Shown: positions 50,891 through 60,679 of the stretch, in pieces
Numbering within the stretch: the first letter of the stretch is position 1
Layout of the letters: each line of letters starts with the position of its first letter
From: JAEXOD01 sp964652025
GTDB lineage: Bacteria > Bacteroidota > Ignavibacteria > Ignavibacteriales > Melioribacteraceae
Reading direction: 5' to 3'
DNA: 64,000 nt
Assembly: GCA_964652025.1 (NCBI GenBank)
Contig: CAZYZX010000006.1
Location: 124,001-188,000 of the forward strand
Notes under the pieces: model-generated
What the model was told of the DNA's origin: nothing
Database searches by the model: none
Seen by the model: the letters and a program-made list of their open reading frames with translations, nothing else
Translations under genes and position numbers: made by a program

Positions 50891-50925
50891 AAAACCCCGA
50901 TATTTTATCGGGGTTTTATATTTTA
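50891..50925. terminator. Bidirectional terminator between sod and the T9SS-exported gene
   Basis: AAAACCCCGATA (50891-50902) pairs with TATCGGGGTTTT (50906-50917) around TTT. It lies between convergent genes, and its symmetric A/T tails can serve both strands. Confidence 0.9.
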
Positions 50926-50930
50926 AATTA

Positions 50931-53063
50931 TTATTTAATTAATAACATTTTTTTTGTAATCTTTAAATTATTTGATTTTAGTGAGTAAAAATAAATACCA
51001 GAAGATAAGTTTTGTGCATTAAAAGTAATAGAATAGCTTCCACTAGATAAATAAGAATTAATAAGTGTAGCTATTTCTTTACCTAATAAATCATAAACAA
51101 TAAGAGTAATATTATCGGGTTTATTAATAACAAAGTCTATTTTTGTAGAAGGATTAAAAGGATTTGGGTAATTTTGTTCTAAGCCAAAGTTTGAAATAGC
51201 TAAATCATCATTAAAGTAAGGATCTGCAACATCTGTTACACCACCCATAAATGTTTTATAAATTTTACTAGTTGTATTGCTACCACAAATAAATCCAGAT
51301 AACTTATCTGTAAAAAGCAATCCATTCATGCCGCCTAATGGATCTATTTTAATAGAGTTCCAACTAATACCACCATCTACTGATTTAGCCACATAAGATG
51401 CTCCATCATTTTGATTATCGTAAAGAACATAACCATTTAATGAATCTGTAAAAACTATTTGTTTTATATTATAAGAAGAAGACCCAAAAACAACAGACCA
51501 ATTTGTATCAGCATTTTCTGTAAATCTTAAAAAGCCAAAGGAGCCACCAATAAAACCGCGATTTTTGTTTAAATAGTATAAAGCTTGATAACTATCCCAA
51601 GGCGCGTTAGAAGTTTTCCACGTATTACCATTATCGTACGAGGTTAAAATTTTACCTTGTTCGCCAACAATCTTTAAAGTACCATCATTTAGTATTTGTA
51701 TTTGTTTTAAAAAAGCAGAAGTGCCGGAAGATGATGCACTCCATGAAAAACCATAATTTGTGGTTTTTAAGATAGTTCCGTTATTGCCAATAACAAAGCC
51801 AGTTGAATCATTAATAAATGTAATATCTGTAAAACCAGCACTAACACCTCCATCATAAAGGGTTTGCCAATTAAGACCAGCGTTATTAGTTTTAGCTATA
51901 ACTCCTAAATAATCGCAAATATAACCAACTGAATCTGAAGTAAAGTGAACACCAGTTAATAGTGCGGCACCAGAAACAGGTAGTTTACCCCAGTTTAAAC
52001 CTGCATCCTCAGTTTTTAATATAGTTGCTTGATATCCCACAGCATAACCAATTTTATAGGATGGGAATGACAAATCTTGTAATACATTATTAGAATTAAC
52101 TGTAATAGGTACCCAAGCATTGAATGCTTCGCGGGCTAAATACCTAAAACAACTACCATTTATACCAACAGAAAATGCATAGTATTTATCGAAAAATTGT
52201 ACATTGCTTTGTACTTCATTAAATTCATGCTTTTCTTCCACACTTATTCCTTCATTATAAGTTTCATAAACCTTATTATTAGTAATAATAAAAGTTAAAT
52301 TTGGAGAAACAGATTTTAATTTTAAAACTTGTTGGTTGTTTAATTTTGGGTCTACATTTAATTTTATCCAAGTCTCACCATCATCTGTTGATTTTAAAAT
52401 AATACCAATGCCGGTAGCAAATAAGACGTTATTATCTTTAAATACATGAAAAAGACTTTCTGTAATATTTGTAGTTTTTAAAGACCAATTATTCCCACCA
52501 TCAATTGATTTTGCAATTTTTCCATTGCTACCAACCATAAAACCAACGTTATTATCAGTAAAATACAGGTCATAATAATAACTATTTAAATTAGTTTGGT
52601 TCTCAATCCAAGTTTCACCGCCATCAATAGATAACAATATATTTCCGTTAGATTTAAGAACAATAATTTTTTGAGTATTAATAATACTTAAAGAAACGAG
52701 AGAATTACTGTATGAATAGAATTTTCGAAACCAAGTTTTACCTTTATCTGTAGATTTATAAATTGAACATAATCCTGTATTTGCCTCTTGATTAGTAATG
52801 ATAAATCCAGTGGTTCCTAAAAATTTTACATCAACCAAAGAAGTAACAGTTGGAAGTTGTATATTTTGCCAATTAAAGCCACCATCATCAGTTCTTAAAA
52901 CATTGCCACTATCACCAACGGCAATAATATTGGCTGGTGATATTAATGAAACAGAATTAAATTTAATAGTAGTAGATGAAGTAATACTACTCCAAATACC
53001 AGTTTGTGCATTAATTAAATTAAAACATAACAAAAAATAAAATAGATAGGTAATTTTTTTCAT
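50931..53063 (-). CDS. Secreted YCF48/BNR-like beta-propeller protein with type A T9SS sorting domain
   Basis: A 710-residue protein. A signal peptide (MKKITYLFYFLLCFNLINAQ) is followed by about 12 repeats with the BNR/YCF48 pattern: SxDGGxTW and GxxGxIxxS/T (for example KSTDKGKTW, KTEDAGLNWG, SVDGGISWN). From about residue 622, EQNYPNPFNPSTKI begins a C-terminal type A sorting domain ending SGIYFYSLKSNN..KKMLLIK, the substrate signal for Por/type IX secretion. The protein is likely released or attached at the cell surface. Its ligand is unknown. Confidence 0.88.
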   Translation of the reverse strand: MKKITYLFYFLLCFNLINAQTGIWSSITSSTTIKFNSVSLISPANIIAVGDSGNVLRTDDGGFNWQNIQLPTVTSLVDVKFLGTTGFIITNQEANTGLCSIYKSTDKGKTWFRKFYSYSNSLVSLSIINTQKIIVLKSNGNILLSIDGGETWIENQTNLNSYYYDLYFTDNNVGFMVGSNGKIAKSIDGGNNWSLKTTNITESLFHVFKDNNVLFATGIGIILKSTDDGETWIKLNVDPKLNNQQVLKLKSVSPNLTFIITNNKVYETYNEGISVEEKHEFNEVQSNVQFFDKYYAFSVGINGSCFRYLAREAFNAWVPITVNSNNVLQDLSFPSYKIGYAVGYQATILKTEDAGLNWGKLPVSGAALLTGVHFTSDSVGYICDYLGVIAKTNNAGLNWQTLYDGGVSAGFTDITFINDSTGFVIGNNGTILKTTNYGFSWSASSSGTSAFLKQIQILNDGTLKIVGEQGKILTSYDNGNTWKTSNAPWDSYQALYYLNKNRGFIGGSFGFLRFTENADTNWSVVFGSSSYNIKQIVFTDSLNGYVLYDNQNDGASYVAKSVDGGISWNSIKIDPLGGMNGLLFTDKLSGFICGSNTTSKIYKTFMGGVTDVADPYFNDDLAISNFGLEQNYPNPFNPSTKIDFVINKPDNITLIVYDLLGKEIATLINSYLSSGSYSITFNAQNLSSGIYFYSLKSNNLKITKKMLLIK

Positions 53064-53218
53064 AACTCCTCAAATTTTAAAGTGTTAAAACAACTATAAC
53101 TAAATAATTTAGATTATCCTAATTTAATTTAAATAGATTGTTATTAATCACAGTTTAAAGGATTTATTAAGCTAAATTGAACTAATTAAAAAAGAGAATA
53201 AAATTGATAAATTTATAT

Positions 53219-54298
53219 TTACATATTTTGGAATGGTTTAATAAAATTAAGCCATAAAATTTCTGCTGCGTTTTTGCCATTAATGTTAGTGTTTAAAAAA
53301 CCTTCTCGATTATTAAATTTGCCCATTGAAGATATGTTAAGAAAAATATGCTCGGTGTTATCATCAACAGTAACCCATAGTGTAAATTTGTTATCTGTAG
53401 CTATATCAATGTAATTATCGCTGTAGCAAATGCTTTTATAAGCAGTAAAAGCGGTAAATTTATCTCTTAGCCAAATTTTGCATTTACATTTTAATTCGTC
53501 TTTATAAAATACTTTGCATGCAAATTTATTATCTGTGCCTTCAATAAAACTTATTTCTACATTTGGAACTTTGGATTTTAGTACATTTAACCCAACTTTA
53601 AAGTATTTTTTTATCTCTAAAAAAGTTGTTTCGATAAGATTATTTTTTTGTTCTTCTGTAAAAACAGTTTTAATTTTGGGTATTGGTATTTCTTCTAATA
53701 AAGCATTATGAGGAATGTTATCTATATTAAAATCGTAAGAAAATTCCAATTGTTCAATATTGTTAGACCAATCAAGTTTATATAACTCTAACGAGCCAAA
53801 GTTTTTTGGTAAAGCAATAAGTCCTAATGGAATTGCATTATAAAGAGTTGGTTTATCTTCAAATAAAAAGTCATAAAATTTTTTAGAAATATAAACTGAA
53901 TTTTCTTCTGCAACGGGTTCAATTCGGGCAGCAGTATCTACACCGAAACCAAAAACATCGGTAATTATATCGCTATCTTGCTTAATATTAATTTTTGCTA
54001 AATGGACGCCAATTCTTACAGAAATATTTTGGCTAAATCCAAGTTTTAACCAATCTGTAAACTTAATATTATCTCTAATTTTAAGAGCAATATCAGCTAA
54101 ATCTGAGTGGTCAAAAGAACAGATTAAAGCACCATCACCTAAACCTTTATAAAAAAAATGGTTAGTTTCGTTAAGCAAATTAGCTTTAAAGTACTCAAAT
54201 TTTTCTGTAATTATAGCTTTAAGCTTATCATCTTTAACTTTGGTAGAGTTTACCAAATCTGCAAATAAAATAGATGCGATAACAGATTTAATTTTCAT
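53219..54298 (-). CDS. Class III adenylate/guanylate cyclase-like protein
   Basis: A 359-residue protein with an N-terminal class III cyclase domain (residues 5-165). Metal-binding aspartates are D14 (LFADLVNST) and D55 (KGLGDGAL). Adenine-specifying residues are K51 and D114. The transition-state Arg is R125, but the usual Asn partner in GxxVNxAAR is Asp121 here. A linker and a C-terminal ~150-residue domain of unknown type follow. It probably makes cAMP, possibly weakly. No membrane segment is seen. A 155-base intergenic region separates it from the YCF48 gene. Confidence 0.82.
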   Translation of the reverse strand: MKIKSVIASILFADLVNSTKVKDDKLKAIITEKFEYFKANLLNETNHFFYKGLGDGALICSFDHSDLADIALKIRDNIKFTDWLKLGFSQNISVRIGVHLAKINIKQDSDIITDVFGFGVDTAARIEPVAEENSVYISKKFYDFLFEDKPTLYNAIPLGLIALPKNFGSLELYKLDWSNNIEQLEFSYDFNIDNIPHNALLEEIPIPKIKTVFTEEQKNNLIETTFLEIKKYFKVGLNVLKSKVPNVEISFIEGTDNKFACKVFYKDELKCKCKIWLRDKFTAFTAYKSICYSDNYIDIATDNKFTLWVTVDDNTEHIFLNISSMGKFNNREGFLNTNINGKNAAEILWLNFIKPFQNM

Positions 54299-54512
54299 AA
54301 AATAACAAATATAATTACTTTTAAGATATATAAAATTTTTATATAAAAAAATGATTTATATCAAAAAATATTCAAAAAAAAAGATAAAAATATATTAAAA
54401 TATTATTTAGAATTTTTGAAAATTATACAAATAATCTTATTTTAGTAAAATAAAAACAATTAAATAATATTATTAAAAATTAAAACATAAACCAAAATAT
54501 GGAGGAATTTTA

Positions 54513-55175
54513 ATGGGATGGCTTTCGGAAAGCTTGAACTCTTCAATTGGTAAAAAAATAATTATGGCACTTACCGGAATATTTTTAATATTGTTTTTAA
54601 CGGTGCACTTGCTTGGTAATTTAGCATTATTTGCTAATGATGGTGGGGTATCGTTTAACAATTATGCAGCATTTTTACGGAAGATGAAATTTACGGTAAT
54701 TTTGGAAGTAGGTTTAGGGTTAATCTTTTTATTCCATATCTTAAATGGTATTAGGTTATGGATAGAGAATAAAAAAGCCAGACCGGTTAATTATAAAATA
54801 AAAGGGATGCGTGAAAATACCAATATTTTTAGCAGAACTATGATAATAACCGGAAGCGTTGTTTTTATATTTTTGGTAATACACCTAAAAGGCTTTTTTG
54901 TAGACCATACGCTTTTAGGTAAAGGAAGCAGCTTGTTTGATATGGTTAAAGAAGCTTTTAGTAATCCAATTCTTTCCTGGTTTTATGTGGTTGCAGTTGG
55001 AATTTTAGCATTTCACTTGAATCATGGGTTCCAAAGTGCTTTCCAAACATTTGGGTGGAATAATAAGAAATACACACCCTTTATAAAAGCATTAGGGGCT
55101 ATTTACTCAATAATAGTAGGTGTTGGTTTTGCATCTATGCCAATATATTTTTTATTTTTTTACGGAGGTAAATAA
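54513..55175 (+). CDS. sdhC: Succinate dehydrogenase/fumarate reductase cytochrome b subunit
   Basis: A 220-residue, five-helix diheme-type membrane anchor as found in Bacteroidota. Candidate heme-ligating histidines occur in FLTVHLLGNLALF, LFHILNGIRLW, LVIHLKGFF and AFHLNHGFQSAF. It binds SdhA/B to the membrane and exchanges electrons with the quinone pool. The RBS is GGAGG, 8 bases before ATG. The upstream 214-base AT-rich gap should hold the promoter. It overlaps sdhA by one base. Confidence 0.92.
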   Translation: MGWLSESLNSSIGKKIIMALTGIFLILFLTVHLLGNLALFANDGGVSFNNYAAFLRKMKFTVILEVGLGLIFLFHILNGIRLWIENKKARPVNYKIKGMRENTNIFSRTMIITGSVVFIFLVIHLKGFFVDHTLLGKGSSLFDMVKEAFSNPILSWFYVVAVGILAFHLNHGFQSAFQTFGWNNKKYTPFIKALGAIYSIIVGVGFASMPIYFLFFYGGK

Positions 55176-57085
55176 TGGTAAACTTAAATTCTAAAATACC
55201 TGCCGGCAAATTAGAAGAGAAGTGGTCGAATTACAAGCAGAATATGAAGTTAATAAATCCGGCAAATAAAAGGAAATATGAGATAATAGTTGTCGGAACA
55301 GGTTTAGCAGGAGCATCTGCAGCAGCAACTTTAGGAGAATTAGGTTATAATGTTACTGTAATAACATTTCACGATAGCCCCAGACGTGCACATAGCATAG
55401 CAGCACAAGGTGGTATAAATGCTGCCAAAAATTATCAAAATGATGGTGACTCTGTTTATCGCTTATTTTATGATACAATAAAAGGGGGCGATTTTAGAGC
55501 TCGCGAAGCTAATGTTTATCGTTTAGCAGAAGTAAGCAATAATATAATTGATCAATGCGTTGCACAAGGCGTTCCATTTGCGCGTGAATATGGTGGTTTA
55601 TTAGATAACCGTTCTTTTGGTGGTGCGCAGGTAAGCAGAACTTTTTACGCAAAAGGACAGACTGGACAGCAATTGTTATTAGGTGCTTATAGTGCTTTAA
55701 GTAGACAAGTTAAGCTTGGTAAAGTAAAGCTTTATACAAGACGCGAAATGTTAGATTTAGTTGTAGAAGATGGTGTTGCAAAAGGTGTGGTTGCAAGAAA
55801 TCTAATAACTGGTGAAATAGAAAAATATAGCGGTCATGCAGTAATATTAGCAACGGGTGGCTACTCTAACGTATTTTTCCTTTCAACAAATGCTATGAAT
55901 TGCAATGCAACAGCAATATGGCGTGCCCATAAACAAGGAGCTTTGTTTGCTAATCCATGCTATACTCAAATTCATCCAACATGTTTACCGATACATGGGG
56001 AAAGTCAATCTAAATTAACATTAATGAGCGAAAGCTTGCGTAATGATGGTAGAATTTGGGTTTCTAAAATAAAAGGTGATAAGCGCAAGCCAAATGATAT
56101 CCCAGAAGAGGAAAGAGATTATTACTTAGAAAGAAAGTATCCATCGTTTGGAAATCTATCCCCACGCGATATTTCTTCAAGAAGTGCTAAAGAAGTATGC
56201 GATGAAGGAAGAGGTGCCGAAGGTGGAGATGCAGTTTACTTAGATTTTTCTGATGCTATTAAACGTTTAGGTAAAGCTGCAATAGAAGAAAAATATGGAA
56301 ATTTATTTGAAATTTACGAAGTTATTACTGGAGATAATCCATACGAAACACCAATGAAAATTTACCCCGCACCACACTACACAATGGGTGGTTTATGGGT
56401 AGATTACGAATTAATGAGTAATATACAAGGTTTATTTGTACTTGGAGAGGCTAATTTTAGTGACCATGGTGCAAATAGGCTTGGTGCAAGTGCATTAATG
56501 CAAGGCTTGGCAGATGGATACTTTATTATTCCTTATACATTAGCTAATTATTTAGCAACCGCAAAACCAAGCAAAGCTGATGTTAATTCTGCTAGTTTTA
56601 ATAAAGTTGTAGAAAATAACCAAGAGATGATTAAAAAATTACTAAGCATTAATGGAAACCGAACAGTAGATGAAATACATAAACAGCTTGGCAGAATAAT
56701 GTGGAATAAAGTAGGAATGGCGCGAAGTGAAGCTGGACTTAAAGAAGCTATTGAAGAGATTAAACAATTAAGACATGAATTTTGGACAAATGTAAAAGTT
56801 GTTGGAAGTGATAAAGACTTAAACCAAACCTTAGAGCGAGCAGGAAGAGTTGCAGACTACTTAGAGCTTGGCGAATTAATGGCATTAGATGCTTTGAACA
56901 GAAATGAGAGCTGTGGTGGTCATTTTAGAGTTGAGTATCAAACGGAAGAGGGGGAAGCTAAAAGAAATGATGATGAATATGCTTATGTAGCGGCATGGGA
57001 ATTTAACGATTTAGGCAATTGGACTTTGCACAAAGAGCCGTTAAATTACGAATTTGTAAAATTAGCTACCAGGAGTTACAAATAA
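55175..57085 (+). CDS. sdhA: Succinate dehydrogenase/fumarate reductase flavoprotein subunit
   Basis: A 636-residue FAD subunit interconverting succinate and fumarate. The FAD motif is VGTGLAGASAAATL (near 37), the flavinylation-type segment is RRAHSIAAQGGINAAKNY, and catalytic residues lie in the HPTCLPIHGESQ and PHYTMGGLWVDYE regions. GEANFSDHGANRLGASALMQGL is the second FAD contact. Length is typical of the Bacteroidota type. It overlaps sdhB by one base (TAATG). RBS GGAGG lies before the start. Confidence 0.96.
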   Translation: MVNLNSKIPAGKLEEKWSNYKQNMKLINPANKRKYEIIVVGTGLAGASAAATLGELGYNVTVITFHDSPRRAHSIAAQGGINAAKNYQNDGDSVYRLFYDTIKGGDFRAREANVYRLAEVSNNIIDQCVAQGVPFAREYGGLLDNRSFGGAQVSRTFYAKGQTGQQLLLGAYSALSRQVKLGKVKLYTRREMLDLVVEDGVAKGVVARNLITGEIEKYSGHAVILATGGYSNVFFLSTNAMNCNATAIWRAHKQGALFANPCYTQIHPTCLPIHGESQSKLTLMSESLRNDGRIWVSKIKGDKRKPNDIPEEERDYYLERKYPSFGNLSPRDISSRSAKEVCDEGRGAEGGDAVYLDFSDAIKRLGKAAIEEKYGNLFEIYEVITGDNPYETPMKIYPAPHYTMGGLWVDYELMSNIQGLFVLGEANFSDHGANRLGASALMQGLADGYFIIPYTLANYLATAKPSKADVNSASFNKVVENNQEMIKKLLSINGNRTVDEIHKQLGRIMWNKVGMARSEAGLKEAIEEIKQLRHEFWTNVKVVGSDKDLNQTLERAGRVADYLELGELMALDALNRNESCGGHFRVEYQTEEGEAKRNDDEYAYVAAWEFNDLGNWTLHKEPLNYEFVKLATRSYK

Positions 57086-57840
57086 TGAGTGAACATAAAT
57101 TAAATTTAACGTTAAAAGTTTGGCGTCAAAAATCTGCTTTAGATAAAGGATATTTTGAAGAGTTTAAGGTTAAAGTAAGCCCAGACGCCTCGTTTTTGGA
57201 GATGCTTGATGAATTAAATGATGGCTTGGAAAGACAGGGTAAAGAGCCAATTGCATTTGAAAGTGATTGCCGCGAAGGTATTTGCGGTACTTGTGGATTA
57301 GTAATTAATGGACATCCGCACGGTCCACTACCAAGAATTGCTACTTGCCAATTGCATATGCGTAACTTTAAGGATGGGGATACTATTTATGTTGAACCAT
57401 TTAGAGCTAAGGCATTCCCAATTATTAAGGATTTAGTAGTTGATAGAAGTGCTTTTGATAAAATTATACAAGCAGGTGGGTATATTTCTGTTAATACGGG
57501 TGGAGTTCCCGATGCTAATGCTATTCCTATTCCAAAAGAGAAAGCGGCAGAGGCATTTGATGCTGCTGCTTGCATTGGTTGTGGTGCGTGTGTAGCTGCT
57601 TGCAAAAATGCAAGTGCTATGCTTTTTGTAAGTGCTAAAGTTTCTCAATTTGCTTTGCTTCCGCAAGGGGAACCAGAGCGTTACGAACGCGTTAGCAATA
57701 TGGTTAAAGTTATGGATGAGCTTGGCTTTGGTAGCTGCACTAATACTTATGCTTGCGAAGCTGAATGCCCCAAAGGTATTTCTATTAAAAATATTGCAAG
57801 ACTTAATAGAGAATTTGTTAAGGCTAAATTTTTCAATTAA
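57085..57840 (+). CDS. sdhB: Succinate dehydrogenase/fumarate reductase iron-sulfur subunit
   Basis: A 251-residue subunit with three Fe-S sites: the [2Fe-2S] loop CREGICGTCGL, the ferredoxin motif CIGCGACVAACKN, and the C-terminal CTNTYACEAECPKGI. The start ATG at 57085 overlaps the sdhA stop by one base and has AGGAG upstream; an in-frame start at 57019 would lie inside sdhA. It carries electrons from FAD to the heme subunit. Confidence 0.95.
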   Translation: MSEHKLNLTLKVWRQKSALDKGYFEEFKVKVSPDASFLEMLDELNDGLERQGKEPIAFESDCREGICGTCGLVINGHPHGPLPRIATCQLHMRNFKDGDTIYVEPFRAKAFPIIKDLVVDRSAFDKIIQAGGYISVNTGGVPDANAIPIPKEKAAEAFDAAACIGCGACVAACKNASAMLFVSAKVSQFALLPQGEPERYERVSNMVKVMDELGFGSCTNTYACEAECPKGISIKNIARLNREFVKAKFFN

Positions 57841-57861
57841 TTTTTATTGAATTTATTTTTT

Positions 57862-57908
57862 AAGGAGATACAAAAAGTGCATGCTTTTTGTTATCTCCTT
57901 TTTTTATT
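57862..57908 (+). terminator. Rho-independent terminator of sdhCAB
   Basis: A long hairpin: AAGGAGATA (57862-57870) with TATCTCCTT (57892-57900) and CAAAAAG (57871-57877) with CTTTTTG (57884-57890), one bulged T, loop TGCATG, followed by a T-run. Confidence 0.93.
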
Positions 57909-57950
57909 TTTATTAGATTTTTTAGAATTCTTTAATCCAAATTAAAATCT

Positions 57951-57958
57951 TATATTTG
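57951..57958 (+). promoter_or_regulatory. Candidate Bacteroidetes-type -7 element (TAnnTTTG)
   Basis: TATATTTG matches TAnnTTTG exactly and lies 34 bases before the ATG at 57993, directly downstream of the sdh terminator. A promoter is required here. The -33 TTG is not obvious. Confidence 0.4.
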
Positions 57959-57992
57959 TAGTTTAAATTGTTTAATTTAATCTAATTAAAAT

Positions 57993-59687
57993 ATGTTTAA
58001 CAACGAAATTAAATTTATTATCGATTACTCTACTAATAAAGTTAAAAGTTTAGAATCTAAAGCAACTTTAGCGGAGTTGATTAAATCTGGGTTGCACCCA
58101 GCAATTATTAAGTATATTAGCGCTCAAATTAGTTTAATGATTGAAAACGATAGGCAAAAGTTGCTTAAAGAATCGTCTTTTGATTATAATACTAAATCTA
58201 TTAATAATTATTTTTCCTTAATTACAAAAGAAATTAAAAAGAATTATAAAATTGATTTAAACACAGTTAATAAAGCTATAAATATTGCTGTAAATTTACA
58301 CTTTAATCATTTATTAAGACCAAAGTTTACAATTACTAAGCTTTTATTTAATAAAGATAACGTAAAAAATACTAATGAAATAAAATTACTATTAAGTCAC
58401 TTTTATTATTACGATTACTTTATAAATTTAATTATAAAATACTTAGATAAAAAGCACCCGGATTATCTAACAACTCAGGAGTTTACAGAACTTTACGATA
58501 AGATAGATAGATTATTACTAGAAACATATCCAAGTTACGTTTTAGAAAGCAATATTAACGGAACTTGTGACTTTTTTAACATTGGTGATGTTAATAAAAA
58601 TAAAATGCATTTAAGCGCATTTGAGCTATTTTTAGGCGAGAAGAACTTAACAGAGTATATTATTTTCTTAAAAGAAAATTTTGGTGATGATTTAAAGCTA
58701 AAAATTGATAAAAATGAACTATTAAATTTTATTAAGGAAAATCCTATTGATTTTGTTAAAGAAAAAATTAAACAAAAATTGGAATCAAAAGAAATTGAAG
58801 AAATAATTCCAGATAATTTACAAATAAAAAAAGATGAAGTAAAAAAAGATGAAGAAATAAAAGAAGAGACAAAAGAGGAACTAACAGATAGAGAAGAAAA
58901 TGTTGTTGCAAAAAATGAAGAAGAAATTAAAGAAGAAGTAAAAGTTGAGGAAGAACCTACAACAGAAGTACAAGATAATAGTAGTGAGGAATTAATAAAT
59001 AGTAAAGAAGAAGATAATAAAATAAATGTAGAAGAAGAATTAATTGAGGATAATAAACAACAAGATGAAATTGTTGAAGATGAAGAAGAAGATATTATAG
59101 AAAATGAAGAGGAAAATAAAGCTGATGATGTGAATTTAATTAATGAAGACGAATTAGATAAAGATGAAATTTTAGAAATGTTAAATGATGAACTACACAA
59201 TGATACTATAGGAAATGTAGAAGAAGAGATTATTTTAGAAAAGAAAGAAGAAGTAATTTTTGAAGAAAGTGAAGAGAATGATGCTAATTTAGAGGATGTT
59301 AAGTTAGAAACAAGTGAAACTGAACAAAAAGAGTTAGATGAAAGCATAAAATTTGAAGAGATTAAAATAGAATTTAATGATGCTGATATTAAAGATGAAA
59401 AAATAGATGAAGAAGAAGTAAATGATGATACAGAAGAGGAAATAATAGAAAGTGCAATAGATTTTGAAAACTTAATGAATGAGAAAGACATAACAAAAAT
59501 TATTAAGAATATTTTTAATGATGATTATGAAGAATTTGCAGATCATATAGAAAAAATGGGACAGCTAAAAAATATAGATGAAGTTATAATCTATATAAAT
59601 ACATATTGCAATAATATTGGTATTTCTGAAAATAAAAAGGAAATAGTTTTATTAAAAAAATTGATTACGCACCATTATAAAAGGTAA
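57993..59687 (+). CDS. Large acidic hypothetical protein
   Basis: A 564-residue protein of unknown family. Residues 1-265 look like an ordinary helical fold (SKVKSLESKA-type start, then HFYYYDYFINLIIKYLDKKHPDY). Residues about 270-500 are an extremely acidic, low-complexity Glu/Asp/Lys/Asn stretch, presumably disordered or a long charged helix. A short ordered C-terminal domain of about 60 residues follows (NEKDITKIIKNIFNDDYEEFADHI). No signal or transmembrane segment. It lies 2 bases before obg and is probably co-transcribed with it. Confidence 0.65.
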   Translation: MFNNEIKFIIDYSTNKVKSLESKATLAELIKSGLHPAIIKYISAQISLMIENDRQKLLKESSFDYNTKSINNYFSLITKEIKKNYKIDLNTVNKAINIAVNLHFNHLLRPKFTITKLLFNKDNVKNTNEIKLLLSHFYYYDYFINLIIKYLDKKHPDYLTTQEFTELYDKIDRLLLETYPSYVLESNINGTCDFFNIGDVNKNKMHLSAFELFLGEKNLTEYIIFLKENFGDDLKLKIDKNELLNFIKENPIDFVKEKIKQKLESKEIEEIIPDNLQIKKDEVKKDEEIKEETKEELTDREENVVAKNEEEIKEEVKVEEEPTTEVQDNSSEELINSKEEDNKINVEEELIEDNKQQDEIVEDEEEDIIENEEENKADDVNLINEDELDKDEILEMLNDELHNDTIGNVEEEIILEKKEEVIFEESEENDANLEDVKLETSETEQKELDESIKFEEIKIEFNDADIKDEKIDEEEVNDDTEEEIIESAIDFENLMNEKDITKIIKNIFNDDYEEFADHIEKMGQLKNIDEVIIYINTYCNNIGISENKKEIVLLKKLITHHYKR

Positions 59688-59689
59688 AA

Positions 59690-60679
59690 ATGTTTATAGA
59701 TTATGTAGAAATAAAAGTTAAGGCAGGTAAAGGTGGCGATGGAGCTGTTGCCTTTAGAAGAGAAAAATATGTGCCAAAAGGAGGTCCATCGGGTGGAAAT
59801 GGTGGACGTGGTGGGAATATTTACATAGAAACGGATAATAATTTATTAACTTTATTAGATTTTAAATACAACTTTAAATTTATTGCTCAAGATGGAGCAC
59901 CTGGTGGAACATCCTTAAAAGATGGAAAAAGTGGTGATGATATTATTATAAAAGTACCTGTTGGTACAATTGTTAAAGATGCAAATACAAACGAAATTTT
60001 ATTTGATTTAGACGAAATAGGAAAACGAGTTTTGGTTGCTGCAGGTGGAAGGGGTGGAAAGGGAAATAGTAACTTTGCTACTCCAACCAATCAAACACCA
60101 AGATACGCAGAAAAAGGAACGCTAGGTGAAGAGCGAAACATCGTTTTAGAATTAAAATTACTTGCTGATGTTGCTTTAGTAGGATTTCCTAATGCGGGTA
60201 AATCTACTTTAATTAGCGTTATTAGTGCTGCTAAACCAAAAATTGCAGATTATCCTTTTACTACTTTAACACCTAATCTTGGTATTGTTAAATATAAGGA
60301 TTTTAATTCCTTTGTAGTTGCAGATATACCTGGCTTAATTGAAGGTGCACACCTTGGTAAAGGTTTAGGAATACAGTTTTTAAAGCATATTGAAAGGACT
60401 AAAATTTTATTAATAATGTTAGATGCTTTTAGTGAAGATTACCAAAAGGATTATGATATTTTAATTAACGAGCTTAAAAGTTACAATAAAGAACTTAGTA
60501 AGCGTAAAAAAATAGTTGTTTTTACTAAAGCAGACGTTTATACTGAAGAGGAGCTTGCAGAAGTTAAAAAACGAAAGGTGAAAGGTTACAGAGGTAAACC
60601 TTTAGTTATATCTTCGGTTAGTGGTTATGGAATAGCAGAACTGTTGGATACTTTATGGGAAAATCTTACCAAGCTATAA
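59690..60679 (+). CDS. obgE: GTPase Obg/CgtA
   Basis: A 329-residue ribosome-associated GTPase. The Gly-rich Obg domain is at 1-155 (KGGDGAVAFRREKYVPKGGP, then GGRGGKGNSNF). The G domain starts near 160: G1 GFPNAGKST, G2 YPFTTLTPNLG, G3 DIPGLIEGAH, G4 FTKADV and G5 ISSVSG. It lacks a long C-terminal OCT domain. Its role is in 50S assembly and stress control. It follows the acidic protein by 2 bases and overlaps the permease gene by 25 bases. Confidence 0.95.
   Translation: MFIDYVEIKVKAGKGGDGAVAFRREKYVPKGGPSGGNGGRGGNIYIETDNNLLTLLDFKYNFKFIAQDGAPGGTSLKDGKSGDDIIIKVPVGTIVKDANTNEILFDLDEIGKRVLVAAGGRGGKGNSNFATPTNQTPRYAEKGTLGEERNIVLELKLLADVALVGFPNAGKSTLISVISAAKPKIADYPFTTLTPNLGIVKYKDFNSFVVADIPGLIEGAHLGKGLGIQFLKHIERTKILLIMLDAFSEDYQKDYDILINELKSYNKELSKRKKIVVFTKADVYTEEELAEVKKRKVKGYRGKPLVISSVSGYGIAELLDTLWENLTKL

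Noticed and set aside
58780..59460. A DNA repeat array or CRISPR
   Set aside because: The GAA/GAT-rich stretch reflects acidic codons; there are no regular spacers or conserved repeat units. No CRISPR array was seen anywhere in the window.
58535..59491. A 318-aa Ser-rich minus-strand ORF
   Set aside because: It is the antisense shadow of the Glu/Asp/Lys-rich codons of the acidic protein gene, which gives Ser/Phe-rich sequence.
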